A stretch of 64,000 bases of DNA from Bolinopsis microptera. Lineage: Eukaryota; Ctenophora; Tentaculata; Lobata; Bolinopsidae. The translations under genes were made by a program, and so were the position numbers. Below, piece after piece: positions 12,001 to 20,300 of the stretch. The notes under the pieces are model-generated. The model saw only the letters and a program-made list of their open reading frames with translations, was not told the origin of the DNA and searched no databases. The first letter of the stretch is position 1. Each line of letters begins with the position of its first letter. The stretch spans positions 12,260,303 to 12,324,302 of the forward strand of contig NC_087075.1 in the NCBI RefSeq assembly GCF_026151205.1, read 5' to 3'.

Positions 12001-13131
12001 ATTGAGCAAATTATTGATTATAAGGTATTTCTATTGTGTTATTCTAATTTTCGTATATTTTTATGACCTAAAATTAAATATGCAAAAATAGAGTGATTTT
12101 TTAATTTTATCTCATAAATTAGAGCCATTGAAAATCCACACACTATTTTCAACTCACCCTGTATATATATATATTATATATCCGTACCATTTTACTGACA
12201 CCACGGCATCAACTTTAACAAGACTTACCGTAAAAGATATACAACCTAAAATTTGTTGACTGATTCAAATGCTTTAATGGCCTTCAAATCAGCACGAAAA
12301 AATAAAAAAATGGCCAAGGAATAAGAATTTTAGTGCCCAAAATTTGGACCCCCAAGTGGTGTCAAAAACGCGAATTAAATAGGCAATAATTAATTTAGTC
12401 TCTTGAGTTGTGACACCACTTTAGGGTTAGACGGGTTCCTGCTAGTGAGTATAGAATATAGAAATATAATTATACAAAACACTTTCAGATTTATCTTTAA
12501 CCTGTGTATGTTGAAGGAGCTAGGTTCAGGCTTGATACTAGGATCGTAGTTACTTCTTGGGGGTGGCGGAGGGATGTAGGACTGCATGTTCCCAGAGGTC
12601 ATATCCGGCTGATGGGGGGAACGTGTTAACTGTTAAGGTCGCAAAGATTAGGGCACTTAAACTTTTGGACAAAACATGTTTGATCACGAAAAGTTTGTGC
12701 AATGAGAGTGTTTGCTATGCGTAAATGGCTACAAAATGTTAGGATTCTATTTCCATAAGCAATCTTGCACTATCTAGAACCGCTGAGGGGGGTTGTGTTG
12801 AGTCCACAAAATTAAGGCACTATATTTGATCACGAAAATTTGGTCCGATGAGAGTGTTTGCTGTATAGTGTATAGTATGTGGAATGTGGATCTCGACAAG
12901 AAATCTTACATATTTAGGAATCGCTGGGAGATGGGATGCGAAATCCAATCCTATAATTTCCAGCTGGATTATAAGTCAAAACTACCGGATCGACTGTGTT
13001 AATGACCAATAATTCCAGGCTCTAGCCCTCACCTGGCTGGTAAAGAGGTCACTTTGCAAGCTCTGCTGCATGTCACTCACTGCCTTTTCGTCCACATCGC
13101 TAGACTCCAGTATCTTATCCAGGAACGACAT
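1..13131 (-). CDS. TAF4: TAF4-like TFIID subunit, 3'-partial (12 exons visible)
   Basis: Subunit of the general transcription factor TFIID (nucleus), which pairs with TAF12 through a C-terminal histone fold. Exons in gene order: 13033-13131 (start ATG), 12502-12608, 10887-11014, 5039-5132, 4540-4640, 3985-4061, 2261-2389, 1840-1932, 1431-1637, 1061-1231, 479-638, 94-237. Every junction is GT-AG and the phases agree (503 codons plus one base so far). The middle is Pro/Gln-rich, with a polyQ run in exon 9. Exons 9-10 (about residues 330-402) encode the TAFH/NHR1 domain (ESVQKLKAFLTNLL ... SPPQPHLLVFLKQSVP). The last visible exon has FADKYKKKY ... DDNEINDVASMAG, the conserved segment just before the TAF4 histone fold, so the fold itself lies beyond base 1. 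The exon 7 acceptor lies inside a 42-bp in-frame array, so its length is uncertain. A LINE occupies intron 3. Between exons, 11529-12501 and 237-478 hold nothing I recognise. Confidence 0.88.
1548..1578 (-). repeat. CAG/CAA microsatellite, polyQ of TAF4 exon 9
   Basis: A run of CTG and TTG triplets on the plus strand reads as a glutamine tract on the minus strand inside TAF4 exon 9. Polyglutamine is usual in TAF4 linkers. Confidence 0.85.
2146..2202. repeat. Short 17-19 bp triplicate after a T-rich tract
   Basis: The words ATAAAATGCAACCTACT occur three times in a row directly after a T-rich stretch (2114-2143) in TAF4 intron 7. The flanking GATATGAGTGTT is present on both sides (about 2104 and 2201), as expected for a small insertion or slippage product. 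Confidence 0.6.
2355..2986 (-). repeat. 42-bp minisatellite at the TAF4 exon 7 acceptor, 15 units
   Basis: Fifteen 42-bp units (starts 2355, 2397, 2439 ... 2944). On the transcript strand each unit carries TTACAG|GTAATAG, the same 3' splice site that opens TAF4 exon 7 in phase 0, followed by exon-like coding. Because 42 is a multiple of three, the minus frame stays open over 13-14 units as a 14-residue repeat (VIAVSSSVMVPMLQ). Unit 14 has one extra base, which breaks the frame. Either the array is coding, or it is a string of in-frame alternative acceptors. The antisense open frames (MGTITEELTAITCN repeats) are by-products. Confidence 0.9.
2987..3190. repeat. 24-bp repeat tract carrying CAG|GTAA words
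   Basis: Irregular units of about 24 bp (TTACCTGTAACAGTTACCTG on plus) follow the 42-bp array. On the transcript strand each unit contains CAG|GTAA words, the same junction core as the neighbouring array, so it is probably derived from it. A CAG/GTAA fusion resembles a recursive-splicing ratchet point, but the pyrimidine tract is poor. Confidence 0.75.
3624..3643. promoter_or_regulatory. Paired CACGTG boxes with a CRE word at the join
   Basis: GTCACGTGAC is directly followed by GTCACGTGAT, and the join creates TGACGTCA. These match the E-box/CLEAR palindrome (bHLH-Zip factors) and the cAMP-response element. The site lies in TAF4 intron 6. Function is inferred from the words alone. Confidence 0.45.
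4681..4736. repeat. TTAA microsatellite
   Basis: A tandem run of TTAA, about twelve units, in a TAF4 intron. Confidence 0.9.
4904..4976. mobile_element. Small hairpin / MITE-like inverted repeat
   Basis: TAGACACTTTTGGGTAGTTT at 4904 returns inverted at 4957-4976, with a short GC-rich loop (CCCGGGCCC). The arms are about 22 bp and nearly perfect. Consistent with a MITE or a solo foldback; no coding. Confidence 0.7.
5871..6084. mobile_element. MITE(s) with TACCTTACTCGGGAA ends
   Basis: TACCTTACTCGGGAATATTA begins at 5873, a second copy starts near 5961, and the inverted end lies at 6064-6084. Internal GGTTAATTTATGACTGG is repeated. It looks like one MITE with a partial tandem copy. No target duplication could be fixed with confidence. 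Confidence 0.7.
6090..6215 (+). pseudogene. Fragment of a LINE reverse-transcriptase C-terminus
   Basis: The frame reads RIAEARWKMAGHVLR followed by SGESTPAYL, which resembles the 'RWxGHVxR' tail found after the RT domain of several non-LTR retrotransposon families. It is short and has no RT core, so it is a degenerate relic. Confidence 0.5.
6792..7986 (+). pseudogene. LINE RT, N-terminal half (interrupted)
   Basis: Encodes the end of an AP-endonuclease domain, the linker, and the RT fingers through NYRPISLSS and motif A (YFDFAKAFDSVNHD). The frame then runs about 14 codons into the inserted DNA. Without motifs B and C in the same frame this copy cannot make active RT. The codon-intact halves suggest a recent insertion. 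Confidence 0.85.
7987..9254 (+). mobile_element. ORF1-only retroelement nested in the LINE
   Basis: An insert of about 1.27 kb with a roughly 145-bp leader, one complete ORF1, a roughly 210-bp 3' UTR, and a terminal AATAAAAAAA-type tail abutting the resumed RT. There is no RT of its own. This is the architecture of 'half-LINE' (HAL1-type) elements mobilised in trans. The exact ends are uncertain by about 10 bp because the junctions are A/T-rich. Confidence 0.7.
8132..9043 (+). CDS. Retroelement ORF1 protein (coiled coil plus RRM-like)
   Basis: 303 residues, intact. An N-terminal region is followed by a heptad-rich coiled coil (about residues 105-150), then RNVVIYGISESD and a conserved basic C-terminal part (YICPDRSVEERRAYKKLWEE). 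This order (coiled coil, RRM, C-terminal domain) is typical of LINE ORF1 RNA-binding chaperones. It is not host-gene-like, and no introns are needed. Confidence 0.75.
   Translation: MQYSYHEHTKHLVDDPDNDDLFSARHADQVARATNSVFNEMCHELDVKEYGDLVLKNLNKRSVSKEKLCDWLQTVCFILNRYAAPHLQMAAERVDKQNISVIAEQKTVIDLQKQLIEKKDEELKSVQTTVQTEMKSYSSALKKTCAAALTPKKICTAVKTIAEKDERSRNVVIYGISESDGEKLENKVAEVLGEINEKPSFRDCCRVGLKRVGTLIRPTKLSLNSSDMVNQVLRKAKLLRTKEGYKSIYICPDRSVEERRAYKKLWEELKEKRKAEPNRVHFIRNNKIVSSDKNSVSASSEEI
9255..10398 (+). pseudogene. LINE RT, C-terminal half (interrupted)
   Basis: Resumes at GMLLQFMKSYLSGRQQ and carries motif B (LSGVPQGSIIGPTLF), motif C (LLYADDTK), thumb, and the post-RT region ending before the 3' UTR. 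It is open for about 380 codons, so the copy was intact apart from the insertion and the 5' truncation. Confidence 0.85.
11035..11134. mobile_element. MITE, AGGGGTCGTTCA family, copy 1 (internally deleted)
   Basis: The ends AAGGGGTCGTTCA...TTACGT and the inverse ACGTGATATGTGAACGACCCCTT frame about 100 bp. The outermost bases read TTA on both sides, which would fit a Harbinger-type TTA target duplication. Confidence 0.75.
11370..11528. mobile_element. MITE, AGGGGTCGTTCA family, copy 2
   Basis: About 160 bp with the same inverted ends (GATCGTTCACATATTA ... GTGAACGACCCCTTA) and a shared interior (GTCAAAATT/GACACAATAGCTATGTGTAAAACTGAT). The same interior recurs in the copy at 35950. Confidence 0.8.
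12640..12960. repeat. Diverged tandem duplication, about 165 bp x 2
   Basis: The words TTGATCACGAAAA...GATGAGAGTGTTTGCT, then AAATCTTACATAT / GCAATCTTGCACTATCTAG, then AACCGCTGAGGG / AATCGCTGGGAG recur in the same order about 165 bp apart. It lies in TAF4 intron 1 and is non-coding. Confidence 0.5.
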
Positions 13132-13984
13132 GCTTGGAACCTAGTCGGAGGTCTATTAAATATTTGTGCTGGGGAATTGTCAGAGGACGCCTAATGAACA
13201 TGAATTTCACATACGCATTTAGTCATATAATTCGATAGAGTTTTAAGGTCACGTATGGAATGAATCACCTTGCATTTTAGTTTAGCTGTACGAATTCCCG
13301 CATAAATTTGCTGAGTTGTACCTAAATTTCAAAATGTTTATAAGACTTCCCTCAATATAAGGTCTTACAGTTGAATTTTTCTGAACTAATATTAAATTCG
13401 GTAAGACAATAAAAAACATGTAATCAGTTCATATTCAATTTTCATAAAATCACGATACTATTGAATAATATCTCAATGTTTGTCTGCGTAGAATATCTTA
13501 ACAAATTTCTGTACAATATGTAATTAATGATATTTCATTAATTAACATTTTCCTGTCGCGAAAGGAAAAGCAAAGGAAAATATCAACATTTTAATAACTT
13601 AATCTCTATCCATCATGCTATTAGTGATCAACTTAAAATTTAGAAACAAACTAAATTCTCCAAGCAGGGCTTGGCAAAAAATAAACATTCTCTAATGTAT
13701 ATCCGCCGAGACTATCAATATCAAAATACAATTATGTTCGTCGCGCATGGACACAATATGAATGCCAACTTCCAAACAATAGGGCGACCGTAAACACAAT
13801 CCAATCTGACTCATTCTATTATCAGCACAATAAGATCTGCCAATTCTTGGGGAACTACATAAACAATTTGTACTTGATCCTCTCCAAGGAGAGTTCTTTG
13901 CCGTAGTGTTTTATTACACCGTACCAGTGAGTCGCTGTCTGTGTTATATCTTCTTTTAGTGTGCCTGTGACTGCGAGGGGGAGG

Positions 13985-14155
13985 TTTAAGTCACGTGACG
14001 AGGGGGAGGTTTTAGTCACGTGACGAGAGGGAGGTTTTAGTCACGTGACGAGAGGGAGGTTTTAGTCACGTGACGAGAGGGAGGTTTTAGTCACGTGACG
14101 AGAGGGAGGTTTTAGTCACGTGACGAGGGGGAGGTTTTAGTCACGTGACGAATAA
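13985..14155. promoter_or_regulatory. Seven-copy 25-bp array of GTCACGTGAC boxes
   Basis: GTCACGTGAC starts at 13990, 14015, 14040, 14065, 14090, 14115 and 14140, an exact 25-bp period. The spacer is GAG(A/G)GGGAGGTTTTA. The decamer equals the CLEAR element bound by TFEB/MITF-type bHLH-Zip factors in vertebrates. The array lies about 0.85 kb upstream of the TAF4 start and about 0.2 kb past the stop of the peptidase-like gene. The rest of 13132-14369 shows no gene. Confidence 0.8.
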
Positions 14156-14369
14156 ACTTATTTAAAATTGTTTTAACCTTAATTAAATTCACGGATTGAG
14201 CACACTGCAAAGAAAAATTCAGTTATCTGTTGATGATCTTCCAAGGACATACTCTAAACAAAAAAGACCATATTTTGAATCAACATCTTTAATTACAAGG
14301 ACATTAGTTAATCACAATTAAAATGGTGATATTAATTATGTTGTTGAACTATGAATATCATAAATTTAA

Positions 14370-17300
14370 CTAACAATTCCCGGGAGCTGTTCCAATATTT
14401 AACGATTTAAGAATATTGGAACCACCATCAAGAATGCACATCCCTCCAGCATATGTTCCCTGAAACGTAAGCAATATTATTAATTATTTAATAATATTAT
14501 TAATTATCTAATCATATTAGTAATATTATTAATCCTTTTAAGATATATCACGGAAAATGTTTGGTTGGCTACTGTTCTTGCTGTATAGAATTTAGTCACT
14601 CCGCAAGCAATAATAGCATTTCATTCACTCCGCAGTATATTAACTGTGTCTCAACTATAAAGAAACCGTTTTCATACCAATATCGTAAATGGGCGCTAAC
14701 CGCCTTTCATAAGCTGATGAATATTTTAGTTGAAGAATAGTTCATTACTACTGCTAACTGACTTTGCACTTTCATTTGATGATATTGCTTTCCTTTATGT
14801 TCACTACGTACGATAATGCGTGTCTTCCATTATATTTATATTATTAGTATTTGATACCTTACTTTTTTTAAACAAACTATTTTAACTTTTAGTTAAAGTG
14901 CCTGCCATGGGACTCTCATTTTTCTAACTTTGAACACATGTACTAATATGTGTAGTGCTATCTCAGAGGACAACTCTAAATCACTTAAGCCAAAACCCGC
15001 TCAACTCTAGGAAGGACTCCGTACCTGGACGACATTCTCCACAATAGCTTCCGTGTAAGATCTGGCTTCTTCAGTTTGGCACCCCGTGTCCACTGAATAG
15101 AGTTCATGTTAAAGTGGGATATGTTCATGTTAAAGTGGGATATTGTCTGTTGAAAATAACTAAGTATTTGTTAATACCATTGATAAATTCCTGTGGTAGG
15201 TAAAACTGCAGACGCTTACAATTTATTTGTAAATCAAAGTCTTCTTTGTCACGATTGTTAATACTTTAAAGCTTTTATTTTTTCAATTTTTAAAATAACT
15301 AAATGTTTGTTAATACCATTGATAAATTCCTGGAGTAGGTAAAACTGCTGACACTATTAAAAGTAAATTGTAAATCAAAGTCTTCTTTGCCGTTATTGTT
15401 AATACTTTAAAGCTTTCTTATTTCAATTTTTGATTTAAGTCTATTTAAAATAACTTAATATTTGTTCATACCATTAATAAATTCCTGGAGAAGGTAAAAC
15501 TGCAGACGCTTACAAGTTAATTGTAAATCAAAGTCTTCTCTGTCGTAATTGTTAATACTTTAAAGCTTTCTTATTTCCATTTTTGGTTTGAGATCAAACA
15601 AAAGAAGACAAAAAACACCAATAACTACGGAAAACTAACCGCTCGATTCAGATGTCGACCTATTCAACCTATCCTCTTGACCTGAAAAAGAACAAAGTCA
15701 TAAATTTAACAAACTTCAATTATTATCTATTTATAATCCATCAATTTAAAACTCAACAGTCACAGAAAGAGTGAAAGACTCCCTTATAAGGGCATAACGT
15801 GACATTACCTCTCTGATTAGGAGCACTGATATCATGGTCCTCACTCCATTCCTCGATCACGTGATCAGATTCAGGGTAGTCTATTTTAACAGGATCACTG
15901 GTCAGTTCCAGGGTGCCGATTATAGCAGCTCGGTCAGTCGACACGAGATCTTGCTCTCTGAAGGAGAAAGTGGGTGGTAAAGTGGGTGGTAAAGTAGTAA
16001 ATTGGGTGGGTAAAGTGGGTGGGTAAAGTGGGTGGGTAAAGTGGGTGGTAAAGTGGGTGGTAAAGTGGGTGGTAAAGTGGGTGGTAAAGTGGGTGGTAAA
16101 GTGGGTGGTAAAGTGAGTGGTAAAGTGGGTGGTAAAGTGGGTGGTAAAGTGGGTGGTAAAGTGAGTGGTAAAGTGGGTGGTAAAGTGGGCGGTAAAGTGG
16201 GTGGTTAAGTGGGTGGTAAAGTGGGTGGTAAAGTGGGTGGTTAAGTGGGTGATAAAGTGGGTGGTAAAGTGGGTGGTAAAATGGGTGGTAAAGTGGGTGG
16301 TAAAGTGGATGGTAAAGTGGTTGGTAAAGTGGTTGGTAAAGTGGGTGGTAAAGTGGGTGGTAAAGTGGGTGGTAAAGTGGGTGGTTAAGTGGATGGTAAA
16401 GTGGGTGGTAAAGTGGGTGGTAAAGTGGGTGGTAAAGTGGGTGGTAAAGTGGGTGGTAAAGTGGGTGGTAAAGTGGGTGGTAAAGTGGGTGGTAAAGTGG
16501 ATGGTAAAGTGGGTGGTAAAGTGGGTGGTAAAGTGGATGGTAAAGTGTGTGGTAAAGTGGGTGGTAAAGTGGGTGGTAAAGTGGGTGGTAAAGTGGGTGG
16601 TAAAGTGGGTGGTAAAGTGGGTGGTAAAGTGGATGGTAAAGTGGGAGGTTAATCAATGTAGGAGGTTTGTATAAAAGTAGCTTCTACATCATGAAGACAG
16701 TAGTTTAAGGTAACTATTAGATCGATATAACTTTATTTTAGCAAGCTTCTTACACGAAGAAGTGTCTCCCCAAAAATCTCATGGTAGCCCAATGTGAAAA
16801 CTAATGACAGAGTTTCTAAGTATAAAAAACAGAAGTTCGCAAGAAGCAGGGAGGTGCGGAATGCGGATGGTATGCAGACAGAACATTGAAAATAGTGCTC
16901 ACAGTTCAAATCAGATTAGGGGTTTTATTGAACCAACCCCCAACCAACCAACAACATTTATTACACAGACGGAATACACAAGTAGAGTGGTACAGCTAGT
17001 GTAATGACAAAATAACACACCTTATTACTTCTGGTGACTCATCCTCAGTGAGTGATTCATCCTCACTCATAACCGATGAATAAGGAGGATATCACTCTAG
17101 AGAACCTTCAAATACACTCAGAACAACAAGTTCAAATACACTCAAATACACTCAAATACACTCAAATACACTCAAATACACTCAGAACAGGAGCTTGCCA
17201 AAAACAAACGTCACACTAAGATAATAAACGTGTATGAACTGTAGTGCAAGGTATAAGCCCTTAATAATACTAACTTGTGACCACACCGGAATACAGTAGT

Positions 17301-20300
17301 TTACACTTCTCTGTATACACAGCTAACAGCTAACAGGTACTAGGCAAACAAAACACACGTACTGTTATTGTTCGATATAACAACCTGATGGGACAGATAT
17401 TTTGCTTTTGCTACATTCACATGACCAGATTGGAGTTGCTGCCACATTCCTCACCGCTCAAAATACCCTCAACTTACTCATTAAACTCAGTATCAGAGCT
17501 AGGTTCTGACAGTATAATCACATCCTCCATCCGATCATCCTCCACCAGCAGGAACTGCTCATCTTCCTCATCTTCCATTTTATCCATCGTTACAGCGCTC
17601 CCATCAGCTAGTTTATTGGGAGCTTGGTTAGTTTCCTTAAATCGGCTAGTATATTGGGAGCTTGGTTAGTTTCCTTACAAATCAGCTAGTTTATTGGGAG
17701 CTTGGTTAGTTTCCTTACAAATCAGCTAGTTTATTGGGAGCTTGGTCAGTTTCCTTACAAATCAGCTAGTTTATTGGGAGCTTGGTTAGTTTCCTTACAA
17801 ATCAGCTAGTTTATTGGGAGCTTGGTTAGTTTCCTTACAAATCAGCTAGTTTATTGGGAGCTTGGTTAGTTTCCTTACAAATCAGCTAGTTTATTGGGAG
17901 CTTGGTTAGTTTCCTTACAAATCAGCTAGTTTATTGGGAGCTTGGTTAGTTTCCTTACAAATCAGCTAGTTTATTGGGAGCTTGGTTAGTTTCCTTACAA
18001 ATCAGCTAGTTTATTGGGAGCTTGGTTAGTTTCCTTACAATTTAGAGGAACATATACCGCAGGGTATAATATATGGAATACGTCTTTGTTCCGATATAAT
18101 ATAAAGGGAGTTACACATTCAAAATCTCTAATGAATATTACACAAAATTAGCTCTCTCACAACTGATATCCAACATGGAACTGAACAAATCAGACCGGTA
18201 AAAGAATGCAAGTTACAAACAAGAGCTTAAGAGAAATTATATGACCAAATAAGCGTATGGGAAGGCTAAGTAAAACTAAACGAGCGATATGTAGTACAAC
18301 GATTAGATGATTGAATAGTCTCTGAACCGGCCACCACTGATCCTTGTAGTCTACAGCATGTGTATTATAGTGGATATATAGTGGATATATGGTGAATATT
18401 TGGAGCAAATAAAATGGAAATACAGAAGACTCGACTACACGTTACGACTCATTATGCAATTTCAAACTATAACTATCTATTTTAAAGATGTATTAATGGA
18501 TTGCATACGCGCATATTACATATATAATTTACAGGTATACCATATGTAAACCAATACACAGAGGTGTGTTGTTAAAAAGTCACTGTGCCAATATTGATAG
18601 TATAATAATAATCTGGCAAAATACCAGATTATGATCGGGCCAAGCAGCTCAATCGCTAGCTTTTGACGCTATAAATAATACAACCGACTCAATAAGAAGT
18701 TTCTCGGTATTTTTGAATGGGTTAATAAATTACAAAATAAGTTACATGAAAAACCTTGAAAGTATAAAACTGCGCTTATCAAAACCGGGTGAATGAAACG
18801 TCAACAGCCTGATGTTAATATAACCTAAGGGCTAAGACTTGTAATAAGTTTCAACAACACACAATTCGTTTCGTTTAAAAATTGTAATAAAGGAACTTGA
18901 ACAAATCTTTCAAATCAGTCCCGAAGTCAGTTAACCAAATATGGCGTGACCATGACCAGCCTTCTTCTCCAAATAAGGTATAATTACTTCCTAGCTGTCT
19001 GCTATCTGCTGATTAACCTTACCGGTCTCATCCTCTACTGCCACCCTACCGGTCTGCTCCCTCAACCTCACCATTCCTTCTCGGTCGAAGGGTGGTGGAA
19101 CCTTGAGGTTACCCTCAGGGCCCACTAAGTGAGGGTGAGTGGAGGAGAGACGGGAAAAGAGGGCTGAGTCTGGGGAGCCGGACACGTCACGGTGCCACCA
19201 TTGTTTTCCTGGGAAGGGTGGGTTTTAGTGAGGAGGGTGGGTTTTAGTGGGGAGGGTGGATTTTAGCGGGGAGGGTGGGTTTTAGTGGGGAGGGTGGGTT
19301 TTAGCGGGAAGGGTGGGTTTTAGCGGGGAGGGTGGGTTTTAGTGGGGAGGGTGGGTTTTAGCCGAGGAGGGTGGGTTTTAGCGGGGAGGGTGGGTTTTAG
19401 TGGGGAGGGTGGGTTTTAGCGGGGAGGGTGGGCTTTAGTGGGGAGGGTGGGTTTTAGCCGAGGAGGGTGGGCTTTAGCCGAGGAGGGTGGGCTTTAGCCG
19501 AGGAGGGTGGGTTTTAGTGGGGAGGGTTGGTTTTAGCCGAGAAGGGTGGGCTTTAGCCGAGGAGGGTGGGTTTTAGTGGGGAGGGTGGGTTTAAGCCGAG
19601 GAGGGTGGGCTTTAGCTGAGGAGGGTGGGTTTTAGTGGGGAGGGTGGGTTTTAGCCGAGGAGGGTGGATTTTAGCCGAGGAGGGTGGGTTTTAGTGGGGA
19701 GGGTGGGTTTTAGCCGAGGAGGGTGGATTTTAGCCGAGGAGGGTGGGTTTTAGCCGGGGAGGGTGGGTTTTAGTGGGGAGGGTGGGTTTTAGCCGAGGAG
19801 GGTGGGCTTTAGCCGAGGAGGGTGGGTTTTAGTGGGAAGGGTGGGTTTTAGCCGGGGAGGGTGGGTTTTAGTGGGGAGGGTGGGTTTTAGCCGGGGAGGG
19901 TGGGTTTTAGTGGGGAGGGTGGGTTTTAGCCGAGGAGGGTGGGCTTTAGCCGAGGAGGGTGGGTTTTAGTGGGGAGGGTGGGTTTTAGCCGGGGAGGGTG
20001 GGTTTTAGCCGGGGAGGGTGAGTTTTAGCCGAGGAGGGTGGGTTTTAGTGGGAAGGGTTGGTTTTAGCCGAGGAAGGTGGGTTTTAGCCGAAGAGGGTGG
20101 GTTTTAGTGGGGAGGGTGGGTTTTAGTGGGGAGGGTGGGTTTTAGTGGGGAGGGTGGGTTTTAGTGGGGAGGGTGGGTTTTAGCCGAGGAGGGTGGGTTT
20201 TAGTGGGGAGGGTGGGTACTGGGTTTTATTGGGAGGGTGAGTTGGGTGCACTGTAATAAGTAATATAATTTTAGACTACCCCGTAATACGTAACTGCAAT

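Noticed and set aside
15934-16674. Long open frames on both strands (LYHP, VKWV, GGKV repeats)
   Set aside because: They arise because the 12-bp unit length is a multiple of three and lacks stops. The array is intronic and next to an acceptor.
14980-17070. A separate acidic-protein gene starting at the ATG near 17069
   Set aside because: An in-frame TGA lies just upstream, so a start there is possible. But the acceptor TTATGAG|T at 17066 joins exon 19 in phase, and the total peptidase-gene CDS is divisible by three, so one gene is the simpler reading.
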